Source of the DNA: MED-G116 sp038147495
Lineage (GTDB): Bacteria; Pseudomonadota; Alphaproteobacteria; Puniceispirillales; Puniceispirillaceae
NCBI GenBank assembly: GCA_038147495.1
Contig: JAYQTT010000015.1
Coordinates: forward strand, 1-64,000
Length of the DNA: 64,000 nt
Direction of reading: 5' to 3'
This document shows positions 54,402 to 63,657 of this stretch, in pieces (positions within the stretch are counted from its first letter, which is position 1; each line of letters starts with the position of its first letter). Under the pieces are notes generated by a model. It was not told the origin of the DNA. It did not search any database and saw only the letters and a list, made by a program, of their open reading frames with translations. Both the position numbers and the translations under genes were made by a program.

Positions 54402-55538
54402 CTATTTTATGAGCTTTTCTAGCCAGTTTTGAAGAACGTCCAGCTTGTACCCTTTGCCATAACCCTGCCCCACGCCAGCGGTCTGCCAGCCACCAATCTG
54501 GTCGATGATATCGCTTGGGCACTGAACTGCTCTCAGCCGGTCACGCATGCTGTGCCGGAAGGAATGCACAACGCATCCGTCAGGCACATATGACCTCAAC
54601 CATTTGTTCAGGGCGCTACTTGCGTAGTTGGCCTTATTGCCTTTTGGCGTGCAGTAGCGAGGGAAGAGCAGGCCGCCATCACTGCATTCTACAGCGCGTT
54701 TCAAGCCCCACAGAGTCGCTCCAACAAGAGGCACATCGCGTTCACTCTCTGCGGTCTTTAGACGCCGCCACGGATGCTCTGAGAGCCTGACGAACGGCAC
54801 GTCTTCATCGAGGTGAACGTCACTTGCAGTAAGCCCAATCACTTCTGCTAACCGCATGCCACTGTCAGATACGGCAGCGATGATCCAGCGGATGTCATCA
54901 TCTAGCTCGAGGCATAACTTCTGAACTTTGTGGATGTCCTCTAATGGGATCGGCATCCGCTTCACTGGAGCTTTGGCGTTCCCATAGTTCATGTTCGCGA
55001 AAGGGTTAACGCTCTCGATGCCGTGTTCTCTTGCGATGTAGTTCCAGATGGCCCGAACGTTTGAAAGGTTGCGTTTGACAGTCGCTTGCGATGAGCCACG
55101 AGATACCAGTGCATCACGGAACTTCAGCGCATCGGATCGGTTGTATGCAGATATCGCCTTGTCGCCTGACAGGGATACTACCTCCAACACGCTACGTTCG
55201 GATGAGGTGATGAACTTCTGGTTACCTTCCTTGCCTGTAGCTTGCACATATAAAAGCATCGCTTCAGTCAGGCTTGGCTCCTGTTTGGGGCCTGTTATCA
55301 GGCCTTCGTAGACGGATGAGCCATCCTGAGGCAGTGCGAACAGAAGCTCCTGCCACTCTCGATGCAGTGCGGCCACGATCTGGCTGGATAGCCGAACAGC
55401 CTCCGCTCGGTCACCGGTGCGAAGAGATCGCTGCAGGATCGATCGGCCATATTGCGGGATGAGGGGCTTTGGAATGCGCTTCTGCAGATAGTAGACGCCG
55501 CGCTTCCGATAGAGATAGGGAGCAGATACCTTCGTCAT
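54402..55538 (-). CDS. Tyrosine-type site-specific integrase
   Basis: A 378-residue tyrosine recombinase. Catalytic residues: R229 (SGMRLAE), H325 and R328 (HSFRH), W351 in place of the second histidine (GGW) and nucleophile Y360 (YGKGY). The N-terminal YLYRKRGVYYLQKRIPK is the arm-binding type seen in alphaproteobacterial island integrases. Its ATG directly abuts the 23-bp motif, and a truncated tRNA-Arg(CCG) sits 30 bases further. Together these mark an integration site, and the enzyme probably inserted the island. Likely functional by motifs. Confidence 0.9.
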   Translation of the reverse strand: MTKVSAPYLYRKRGVYYLQKRIPKPLIPQYGRSILQRSLRTGDRAEAVRLSSQIVAALHREWQELLFALPQDGSSVYEGLITGPKQEPSLTEAMLLYVQATGKEGNQKFITSSERSVLEVVSLSGDKAISAYNRSDALKFRDALVSRGSSQATVKRNLSNVRAIWNYIAREHGIESVNPFANMNYGNAKAPVKRMPIPLEDIHKVQKLCLELDDDIRWIIAAVSDSGMRLAEVIGLTASDVHLDEDVPFVRLSEHPWRRLKTAESERDVPLVGATLWGLKRAVECSDGGLLFPRYCTPKGNKANYASSALNKWLRSYVPDGCVVHSFRHSMRDRLRAVQCPSDIIDQIGGWQTAGVGQGYGKGYKLDVLQNWLEKLIK

Positions 55539-55561
55539 AATGTACGACCATTTGTACGCCC
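55539..55561 (-). repeat. 23-bp motif before the integrase (copy 3)
   Basis: Differs at two positions from copies 1 and 2. It lies immediately upstream of the integrase ATG, so it could hold an att core, an integrase arm site or an autoregulatory site. Confidence 0.65.
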
Positions 55562-55568
55562 GCGATGA

Positions 55569-55616
55569 CCTCTGCCTTCGGAGGGCAGCACTCTATCCAG
55601 CTGAGCTACGGGTGCC
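55569..55616 (-). tRNA. Truncated tRNA-Arg(CCG), 5' half only
   Basis: On the minus strand the acceptor strand GGCACCC, D-arm (GCTCAGCTGGATAGAG) and anticodon stem-loop with CCG (loop CTCCGAA) are present. The T arm and 3' acceptor strand are missing and are replaced by sequence leading into the 23-bp motif. It looks like an att remnant left by integration within the gene; no 3' half is recognised elsewhere in the window. Unlikely to make a functional tRNA. Confidence 0.75.
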
Positions 55617-56230
55617 TGTAAAAACTCACCGAACACTTAGCATTTCTTTTTCAGTCATTGAAGCGCTTTATTGCAATCATGGCTGTTTTTGCATTTTATT
55701 GAGCCTCAGTGGAGCATCGCCGCGCGCGAGAGTGTCAACATTCTGACCGCTTATAGATATTCCGATATGCCATTCCACACACTGGAATAATGGAATATTT
55801 ACATTAGGATGCAGCTTAAAGTGTTTGAAAACGTCCATCCGTGGCGCGCCTGGCAGGTCTATAAGCTAAAAAGATGGATGAGCGATGATTATCGTTCGTC
55901 ATGCCTATGGCGATGGTTCAGAGTAGAAAACCATCTCCATGGCTGTACATTATGTCTGGATGCACTAAAGAGAGAAAGAGAGGTGGGCTATCTGCAACCA
56001 CTAGGTTCAAGTTGCTTTCATGTAGGTAAGGAGCAGACCCAACCACCTCTCTGACTCTGAGGTGCAAACTTTGTGCCAATACACCCAATCAAAACCGTGT
56101 CTCAAGTCGATGCATAGCTCTTGGGTAGCTCCGAAGCATTTGCCTAGTTATTGCGTTGGCCAACAAAAAGTGCTGTGGTCTTTATTCATGAATTTTGCGT
56201 TTATTATTGTATCAGTGGTTGGGATAGGCA
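55617..56230. other. Region right of the tRNA remnant
   Basis: About 610 bases with no well-supported gene. It holds a short inverted repeat near 55765-55795 (ATTCCA/TGGAAT) and one 81-codon frame at 55809-56054 without a ribosome site or recognisable motif. AT-rich. Confidence 0.45.
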
Positions 56231-56662
56231 ATGACTAGTGTCATCATATTGAAATTCTTTCATTATTTATCATTATTTTTAGCCGGTGGGTTGGGCGTAG
56301 CAAACACAATGTTGTATAAAAACCATCAGAAGGCTGAACAGCCTCCTGCGCCACCCGTGCAGAAAACGATGATGACCCTGGCGAGATTGGGCCTTGCCGC
56401 AATAGCTGTTCTTTGGATTACCGGCATTCCATTAACTTACCAAGTTTATGGAAGCTTTGATTTGGGTTGGGCGTTCCATCTGAAGCTTCTTGGGGCAACA
56501 GTGTTGTTGCTGGCGATTGGCTTCTTGAATCTTCATGTCAGCAGCCAAGCAAAGCTAGGGAGCCCGCCGGACCCGAAGGTTATGAAGTTGGTGCCACCAA
56601 TTGCCCGCACCTCGCTGGTCGCCGTGCTATTAGGCGTAGCAATTTTAACAACCTCTGGTTGA
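56231..56662 (+). CDS. Four-helix membrane protein (DUF2269-like)
   Basis: A 143-residue inner-membrane protein with four hydrophobic segments (about 7-23, 45-66, 84-100, 122-140). GGATAGG precedes the ATG. It has a histidine in FFHYL and an HLK motif in the third helix, reminiscent of small CopD/DUF2269-like haem or metal membrane proteins, but this is only suggestive. It stands near the small-protein cluster of the island. Confidence 0.6.
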   Translation: MTSVIILKFFHYLSLFLAGGLGVANTMLYKNHQKAEQPPAPPVQKTMMTLARLGLAAIAVLWITGIPLTYQVYGSFDLGWAFHLKLLGATVLLLAIGFLNLHVSSQAKLGSPPDPKVMKLVPPIARTSLVAVLLGVAILTTSG

Positions 56663-56733
56663 TTTTTAGGTAGTGGGAAGCATCAGGAAGATATTCAATA
56701 TTTTGTTAAACTTGGAATAAGGGAGTGAGAGCT

Positions 56734-57063
56734 TTGACGATTTACGAGAAACTGGACATGGCAATGTCTTCGAGAGACGTTGCTTCGTATATAGAACTGC
56801 TACATGACGATTTTACTGTTGTTTTCCACAAATCTGGCAAAACCTTTGGTAGAGCTGAATGGGCAGATATGGCGACAGGAATGATGGCGAACGAAAAGTT
56901 TGTTCAAGAGTCCTCAAGATGCATCTATGAGAACAACGAAATCCTAGTCCAACATTCTTTTATGTCCTATCCTGATAACACCAGAGAGGCCGTTATGCTG
57001 GTGGCTAAAATAAAAGACGGTAAAATTGTTAGCATGGAGACAGGAGCTACACCCTTGGTGTAG
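56734..57063 (+). CDS. SnoaL/NTF2-like small protein
   Basis: About 109 residues with an NTF2-type fold: an N-terminal helix (IYEKLDMAMSSRDVASYIELLHDDFTVVFH), then antiparallel strands ending in KDGKIVSMETG. A TTG start at 56734 is preferred because GGGAG lies eight bases upstream; a GTG nine bases earlier is the alternative. NTF2-like proteins include isomerases and ligand-binding proteins; no function is indicated here. Confidence 0.55.
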   Translation: MTIYEKLDMAMSSRDVASYIELLHDDFTVVFHKSGKTFGRAEWADMATGMMANEKFVQESSRCIYENNEILVQHSFMSYPDNTREAVMLVAKIKDGKIVSMETGATPLV

Positions 57064-57237
57064 TGAATTGGTGCCTCAGACAATATTCGGACAGCTCGGC
57101 TTTGAGCGGCGGAAGTGGATATCTTCACCCAGCATTAGTTATTTTGAACGATTAAGGCCCATTAATTCAATCGCATGAGCGGCGGTTGCTGTGACATAAC
57201 TATTCAAGTCTAAATTAAATTTAGAGCGGAGGTTTTG

Positions 57238-57528
57238 ATGCCGAAGGGATACTTAGTGGCCAATATCAGAGTTAAAGACCAAGAAAAATTTCAAAATTTT
57301 TCAGGAATGGCAGGGCCGGTTATCAAAAAATTTGGAGGCAAAGTCTTAGCCAGAGGGCCAAACGCTGATAGGCACGAGGGGAGTCTATCGGGAGTTGTTA
57401 TGATGATTGAGTTTGACAGCAAAGAACAAGCTGAGAATTTCTACTTTAGTAAAGAGTACCAAGCGGCTAAAGCCGTTCGCGATGAGTGTGCTGATACAGA
57501 CCTAATGATTGTTGAGGGTGCTGACTAG
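57238..57528 (+). CDS. DUF1330-family protein
   Basis: A 96-residue single-domain protein. It opens MPKGYLVANIRVKDQEKFQNF and contains VVMMIEFDSKEQAENFYFSKEYQAAKAVR, the hallmark of DUF1330, a dimeric alpha/beta barrel family of unknown function. GGAGG before the ATG confirms the start. Another barrel-fold small protein in the island. Confidence 0.8.
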   Translation: MPKGYLVANIRVKDQEKFQNFSGMAGPVIKKFGGKVLARGPNADRHEGSLSGVVMMIEFDSKEQAENFYFSKEYQAAKAVRDECADTDLMIVEGAD

Positions 57529-57648
57529 CCCCATAACGTCACGAGACATTGATGTAATGTGAAGGCCGCCAGCTATAGGTTCGTAGCTCTGGTCGAAGAA
57601 GGCGTAAAAAGCAACAAAGTAAGAAATGAAAATATGGTTGCTGATAAC

Positions 57649-57840
57649 CTATGCGTTACAGACCATTTCCTCACCACAGCAGCTAGGCGATTTAATCTTG
57701 CCTTCACAGCTTGGGCATTTAGCGATTTGCACATTTACACCACTATCTAGCTCAAGGCTGTCATCGACCAGTGGGACACCGCATTTAGCGCATGTTGTGT
57801 TAACCGCCATTCCACACTTGCCACATTCGTAAGTTGCCAT
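57649..57840 (-). CDS. Small zinc-ribbon protein
   Basis: A 63-residue protein starting at MATYECGKCGM, with GGAG 8 bases upstream; the longer frame starts too early. It has several CxxC knuckles (CGKC, CAKC, CPSC and a final CCG) suited to two zinc ribbons. Function unknown; possibly a redox or nucleic-acid-associated protein. Confidence 0.65.
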   Translation of the reverse strand: MATYECGKCGMAVNTTCAKCGVPLVDDSLELDSGVNVQIAKCPSCEGKIKSPSCCGEEMVCNA

Positions 57841-58288
57841 TTTAGTGCTCCATGTTTGGTGAAATAACGCTTGACGATGCCAAATTGCATTCCAAAAGTC
57901 CATGATTCAGTTTGTATTCAATAAGCTCTCCCAAGGTACCTACCTAAAAAAGCCAATTCAGTTGATGAGTGGGTTTATGGACGGTGTCAAGTTTATCCAT
58001 GCTGGGAAAACCTAAGTGCACTGTTTCAGAAATTAGAATTTCTTCCGGGGCATTCTTGGAATGCTAAGCCCCAAGCGTTTTGTAACCTATCAATTGGAAT
58101 GCGTGTCGAAGTCATCAACCCAATGATGGCCACGATGCTTATCAGGAGTGAAGAAGAATTGATGTGTTGCGTGTGCAACATGAACTGTTGACGCGAGGTA
58201 CATGTTGAATGCTTGCGCCTCTGCCAGCAGATATGGGTCGCTGGTGGGCGTGCTGGTGGGTGCGCTGGTGCCACGTGTCAGTCGGCAG
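57841..58288. other. Right edge of the island
   Basis: About 450 bases without a clear gene. By eye, base composition and codon-like pattern shift to the higher-GC core from about 58.19 kb, marking the transition. Confidence 0.45.
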
Positions 58289-59332
58289 TCATTTGCCGGT
58301 CAGGTCCAAAAACACGTCTTCGAGGTCCGGTTCAACCGTGCTGATTTCCTCGATGCTGAAACCGGCCTTGGTGACGCTGGCGATGATCGTTGCCGCATTG
58401 ATCTTTTGCGGATCATAGCGTGCCACCAGATAATCATCCTGCCATTGTACACCAAGCGCCTGCAAAGTTTCAGGCAAGGCGGTGGGTCTGGTGTTCTGTG
58501 TGGAGGTGGCGCCCGGTGTGGGTGCCGCAGTGGACGGCGCAGATGTGGCCACAGAGGGTGCCAATGTCATCCGCATTTCCTTGCGGCTGGCGCCCGCGAT
58601 CAGCGTCTTTTTCGGCTGTGAGGTGATGATTCTGCCTTCATCCAGAATGGCGATATGATCGCACAGCGTCTCGGCCTCATGCAGATAATGTGTGGTCAAT
58701 ACAATCGTCACGCCATGCGCGTTCAGCATTAAAATATTGTCCCACAGCTTTTGTCGAAGCGCGACATCGACGCCTGCAGTCGGCTCATCAAGAACCAGAA
58801 TAGGCGGGCTGTGCACCATCGCCTTGGCCACCAACAGCCGCCGCCGCATACCACCCGAAAGGCGGCGCGCATAGGTGTGCGCCTGATCGGTCAATCCGAC
58901 CATCTCCAGAAATTCGTCACTGCGGCGCTGGTCCTTGGGCACGCCGAACAGGCCAGCGGTCATCTCCAGCGTCTGGCGCGGGGTGAAATAGGCATCGATA
59001 TTCAATTCCTGCGGCACGATGCCAATATTGGCGCGGGCCTGACGCGGGTCGGCGTCAATATCGGTGCCCCAGATGCTGATGCTGCCCGCGGTTTTGACAA
59101 CAGTGCCTGCCATGATGTTGATGAAGGTCGATTTGCCAGCGCCATTCGGGCCCAGAAGGCCATAGATCTGGCCAATCGGAATATCGATATCAACCGATTT
59201 CAACGCCTGTTTTGCCGGTTGCTTCCTGCCGTCACCATAGGTTTTGCACAGGCCCTTGGCGCGGATGGCAAAGCCGTCATCCGGGCGGTGGCCGAATCTG
59301 ACCTGATCGATGATCTGTTCTGGACTGTCCAT
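58289..59332 (-). CDS. ABC-2 type transporter ATP-binding protein
   Basis: A 347-residue ATPase (start at MDSPEQ, with GGAGG about 7 bases upstream). Walker A is GPNGAGKST, the signature is LSGGMRRRLLVAKAMV and Walker B is LVLDEPTAGVD. The C-terminus has a DUF4162-like helper domain with GVQWQDDYLVARYDP. Such proteins drive export of drugs, lipids or polysaccharides. Its permease would be expected downstream on the minus strand but is not in this window (the island begins there). The permease may have been displaced. Confidence 0.85.
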   Translation of the reverse strand: MDSPEQIIDQVRFGHRPDDGFAIRAKGLCKTYGDGRKQPAKQALKSVDIDIPIGQIYGLLGPNGAGKSTFINIMAGTVVKTAGSISIWGTDIDADPRQARANIGIVPQELNIDAYFTPRQTLEMTAGLFGVPKDQRRSDEFLEMVGLTDQAHTYARRLSGGMRRRLLVAKAMVHSPPILVLDEPTAGVDVALRQKLWDNILMLNAHGVTIVLTTHYLHEAETLCDHIAILDEGRIITSQPKKTLIAGASRKEMRMTLAPSVATSAPSTAAPTPGATSTQNTRPTALPETLQALGVQWQDDYLVARYDPQKINAATIIASVTKAGFSIEEISTVEPDLEDVFLDLTGK

Positions 59333-59568
59333 TGATGCCTCCGGTTGCAACATAGCGCTGCCGCACCGATGCTTAAAGGCCCGCTGTGCAAAAAAGCGTG
59401 GATTGCCAGATGAGGCCGCAGGTTATACCAATTATTTGCCCCGGCCGCGCCGAAGCTGATTGCATCGGCGTGACGATAACGATAGGTTTCATCATACAGT
59501 TTTCGCGTGGCACGATTGGCCTTTCAATGTGGTTTCTGCCCGCGATATTCCAGCCAAGGTGGGGATTT

Positions 59569-59757
59569 ATGAGTGATGTGATCCAGGCGTCTGTAGACGG
59601 CGCGATACCGACCAATGACAAACGTGTGGCCTGTAATGGTGGCGGCGGGCCGCTTGGCCACCCACAGGTGTGGCTGACGCTTGGCACAGACGGCGAAATC
59701 GTCTGTCCGTATTGCTCGCGTCATTATGTGCTGGTTGACGAAGAGGATGACGAATAG
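59569..59757 (+). CDS. Zinc-finger domain protein (NDUFS6-like)
   Basis: A 62-residue protein from the ATG at 59569 (MSDVIQASVDGAIP), after AAGGTGGGG. It carries the zf-CHCC pattern: C27 in VACNGGGGPLGHP, H36, then C51 and C54 (VCPYCSRHY). The related mitochondrial NDUFS6 binds zinc at complex I, but free-standing bacterial proteins of this type are common beside unrelated genes. Just upstream of polA. Confidence 0.78.
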   Translation: MSDVIQASVDGAIPTNDKRVACNGGGGPLGHPQVWLTLGTDGEIVCPYCSRHYVLVDEEDDE

Positions 59758-59792
59758 GCCGGCCTCTGGCTGGCCAGCTGATTGGAGACAAG

Positions 59793-62677
59793 ATGAGCAA
59801 TACAGGCAAGCTGCTTCTGGTTGACGGCTCGGGGTATATTTTCCGGGCGTTTCACGCGCTGCCGCCGATGACCCGTGCCGATGGTACACCGGTCAATGCC
59901 GTCTATGGTTTCACCTCTATGTTGATGAAGCTGGTTGATGATGTTCAGCCGGACCGGATCGCGGTGATTTTTGATACATCGCGCAAGACATTTCGCTCTG
60001 ACATCTACCCTGAATATAAGGCCAACCGGAGCGAGCCGCCGGAAGACTTGATCCCGCAATTTGCCCTTGTTCGCGAGGCGACAACGGCGCTCAGTCTGCC
60101 ACAGCTGGAAATGCACGGCTTTGAGGCGGATGACCTGATCGCAACCTATGCCAGCCTCGCCGAGGCGCAGGGACTGCAGACGGTGATCGTCTCGTCCGAC
60201 AAGGATTTGATGCAGCTGGTGCGCGGCAATGTCACGATGCTTGACCCGATGAAGCAACGTCAAATCGGCCCGGAAGAGGTGGTTGAGCGGTTTGGCGTCA
60301 CCCCTGACAAGGTCGTGGATGTGCAGGCCCTTGCCGGGGATTCAACCGATAATGTGCCGGGGGTTCCGGGAATCGGCATCAAGACGGCGGCTGAATTGAT
60401 CAATATCTATGGTGATCTTGAAACCTTGCTGGCTCGCGCCGAAGAGATCAAGCAGCCAAAGCGCCGTGAAAATCTGATCAATTTTGCCGAACAGGCGCGC
60501 CTCTCACGGCAATTGGTCTTGCTGCGGGATGATGCGCCGGTGCCGATGGCGCTTGATGATTTGCATCTGCCGGAACGCGACATGGCGCTGTTGAAGGATT
60601 TTCTGGTTGCTCAGGATTTCAAGCGATTGCTGGTGCGTATTGGTGCCCCGGGTGCACCCGGCGTAGCGGGCGCAACCGCTGCGGCGCCGGCGATAAGGTC
60701 AATGGCGGGCAGCCCGACGCCCGATGCCAATGTGCATCAAGTGGCACCATCGACAGATGCAGCGCAGGCTGGGGTGGAAAATTCACCGACGGCGCCAGAC
60801 AATATCCACTATCAGCTGATCACCGAGACGGCGGCGCTGGCGGCCTATCTTGAGCGCGCCCGCGCACAAGGCTATTTGGCTGTTGATACAGAAACAACCG
60901 GCCTGAATGCCGCGGCGGCGGATCTTGTCGGCGTGTCGATGGCACTGGCGCCGGGCGATGCCTGTTATGTGCCATTGCGTCACGGCGCGGCGGCATCAAG
61001 TGCTGGTCAGCAGGGTCTCGATTTCTCGGCAGAACCAACAGATGCACCACAACAAATCCCGTTTGATGAGGCAATGGCGTTGATCCGGCCGGTTCTTGAG
61101 GATCCGTCTGTTCTTAAAATCGGCCATAATTTGAAATATGACGCGCATGTGCTGATGCGGCCGCGCAATGGCGGCATTCGGCTTGCGCCGGTGGATGATA
61201 CGATGTGCCTGTCCTATGTGCTTGATGCGGGGCGCGTGGAAAGGCATTCGATGGATTATCTGGCCGGGCACTGGCTGGATCACCAGACGATCAAATATGA
61301 GGATGTCTGCGGGCGCGGCGCAAAGCAGGTGTCGTTTGGCGCAATCGCACCAGAAGATGCGTTGAATTATGCCGCGGAAGATGCGGATGTCACCTTCGGT
61401 TGTGGCAGTTGTTAAAGCCGCGGCTGGCTGGCGAGGGGCTGGTTTCAGTCTATGAGCGGCTGGAACGCCCGCTGATCCCGGTGCTGGCACAGATGGAAAA
61501 TTACGGCATCACGGTTGACCGCACCATTCTGGCACGCATGTCGAATGATTTTGCCGCCCGGCTTGACGTGCTCCAGACTGAAATACACAGGCTTGCTGAC
61601 GAGGAGTTCAACATTGCCTCGCCAAAACAGCTTGGTGAGATTCTGTTTGGCAAGATGGGACTGCCCGGCGGCAAGAAGGCGAAAACAGGCGCCTATTCAA
61701 CATCGGCTGATGTGCTCGAGGATCTGGCCGCTGACGGGGTTGAGATTGCCACAAAGGTGCTGGATTGGCGACAGCTTGCCAAACTCAAATCTACCTATGC
61801 CGATGCGCTGGTTGAATGTATCAACGCCGAGACAAACCGTGTTCACACGTCATTTTCAATGGTTGGGGCATCGACCGGGCGTTTGTCATCATCTGATCCG
61901 AATGTACAAAATATTCCGATCCGCACCGCAGAAGGGCGCCAAATCCGTACGGCCTTTGTTGCTGCCCCGGGGCATAAGCTCGTCTCGGCCGATTATTCAC
62001 AGATCGAATTGCGACTGGTGGCGCATGTGGCCAATGAAACAACGATGATCGAGGCTTTTCGTGCCGGTGTCGATATTCATGCCCGCACCGCTTCCGAGGT
62101 GTTTGGCGTGCCGCTTGTCGAGATGGATAGCGAAACACGGCGCCGCGCGAAGGCGATCAATTTTGGTATCATCTATGGCATTTCGGCTTTTGGTTTGGCA
62201 CGTCAGCTTGGTATCCGGCAGGGCGAGGCGCGTGATTATATCGCCGCCTATTTTGAGAATTTCCCCGGCATCAAGAACTACATGGAGCAAATCAAGGTCA
62301 GTGCCCGCGAAACAGGATGTGTCGAGACGCTATTTGGCCGCCGCATCCATATCAGTGGGATCAAAAGCAGCAATCCTGCGGCCCGCGGCTTTGCCGAGCG
62401 CCAAGCCATCAACGCGCCGATCCAGGGCACCGCTGCAGACATTATCAAGCGGGCGATGATTCGTCTTCCGGCGGCTCTGGCCGGTGCCGGTGTTTCGGCG
62501 GATATGCTTTTACAGGTGCATGATGAATTGATTTTTGAGGTGCCAGACGATCAGGTTGATGCGGCTGTTCCCGTGATTACATCTGTAATGGCGCAGGCAG
62601 TCGAACCGGTGCTGGAACTTGCGGTGCCTCTTGTTGCAGAAGCCGGTGTCGCCGACAGTTGGGCCGAGGCGCATTGA
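59793..62677 (+). CDS. polA: DNA polymerase I, one-base frameshift
   Basis: Complete DNA polymerase I of about 961 residues once one base is added. Residues 1-300 form the 5'-3' exonuclease (LVDGSGYIFRAFHALPP, then the DSTDNVPGVPGIGIKTA helix-hairpin-helix). The 3'-5' exonuclease has VDTETTGL (metal aspartate and glutamate) and HNLKYDAHVL. The polymerase has motif A LVSADYSQIELRLVAHV and motif C QVHDEL. The frame breaks near 61393, where ACCTTCGG lacks one C; with CCC it reads DVTLRLWQLLKPRLAGEG. Because polA is a key gene for repair and Okazaki processing, a consensus error is the likely cause. Confidence 0.92.
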
Positions 62678-62902
62678 TCACCGGATTGCGGCAGCTTTGC
62701 GGCAAACCGGGCAGATTGCTGCCCTAGATTAGCCAAGTTTGCTCGGCAGATTATGTGTCGACGAGCAAGCGAGCCTGAGTGTGATGATGGTTTTGCCCGG
62801 TTCGTTTGTGGCGTCTTTTCACATGGGTAACCTTGTATTTGATTGGGGTGCCAGTGGCTGACAGACACGCTTTTCTGGGGTGAAGAAAAAGGAGAGGGAT
62901 CC

Positions 62903-63595
62903 ATGGCAAACCGTATCGCACTGGTCGATGATGACCAGAACATCCTGACATCTGTGGCATTGACGCTCGAGGCCGAGGGTTTTGAGGTTGATTGTTATCA
63001 TGATGGCGAGGCCGCTTTGCAGGGCATTGGCAGACGCCCTCCTGATCTTGGTGTTTTCGATATCAAGATGCCCCGCATGGATGGTATTGAGCTTCTTCAG
63101 AAAATTCGCACATCATCGCAATTGCCGGTCATCTTCCTGACAAGCAAGGATGATGAACTTGACGAGGCGCTTGGTCTCGGCATGGGTGCTGATGACTATA
63201 TCACCAAACCGTTCTCACAAAGATTGTTGCTTGCCCGTATCAGGGCAGTGCTTCGCCGGGCATCGGACGGTGGCATGCAGTCGCAAGGCCCGAATGTGGT
63301 TCGTCAGGGTGAATTGCTGATGGATCCGGATCGTCACCTGTGTAGCTGGAAGGGTGATGAGGTGAAGTTGACAGTGACAGAATTTCTGATCCTTCAGGCA
63401 TTGGCCGCCCGGCCGGGCATGGTCAAAAACCGGGATCAATTGATGGATGCGGCCTATGGTGAGTCGATTTTTCTCGATGATCGCACCATCGACAGCCACA
63501 TAAAGCGGCTTCGTCGTAAAATTCGTGCGCATGACAAGGATTTTGATAATATCGAGACGCTATACGGCATTGGTTACAGATATCGCGCCGCCTGA
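62903..63595 (+). CDS. chvI: OmpR-family response regulator (ChvI-like)
   Basis: A 230-residue regulator with GGAGAGG before the ATG at 62903. Receiver residues: D9-D10 acidic pair, phosphorylation site D53 (VFDIKMP), T80 and K102 (ITKPF). A winged-helix DNA-binding domain follows (from about 140, FLILQALAARPGMVKNRDQLMDAAYG). The C-terminal SHIKRLRRKIRAHD segment matches ChvI. It pairs with the adjacent sensor kinase; ChvI-ChvG systems react to envelope or acid stress in alphaproteobacteria. Confidence 0.88.
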   Translation: MANRIALVDDDQNILTSVALTLEAEGFEVDCYHDGEAALQGIGRRPPDLGVFDIKMPRMDGIELLQKIRTSSQLPVIFLTSKDDELDEALGLGMGADDYITKPFSQRLLLARIRAVLRRASDGGMQSQGPNVVRQGELLMDPDRHLCSWKGDEVKLTVTEFLILQALAARPGMVKNRDQLMDAAYGESIFLDDRTIDSHIKRLRRKIRAHDKDFDNIETLYGIGYRYRAA

Positions 63596-63657
63596 GAACG
63601 GATCTGGTTGACGATATCACACGTCATCACTCGTCACGGTGGGGAAAGCCCGTTATT

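Noticed and set aside
55760..55800. Short inverted repeat ATTCCA/TGGAAT near the tRNA remnant
   Set aside because: Only six bases per arm in AT-rich DNA; could arise by chance.
55809..56054. 81-codon open frame on the plus strand
   Set aside because: No ribosome site, no recognisable motif and atypical composition; likely a chance frame.
48436..58288. CRISPR array, toxin-antitoxin or restriction system in the island
   Set aside because: No regularly spaced repeats and no matching protein motifs were found.
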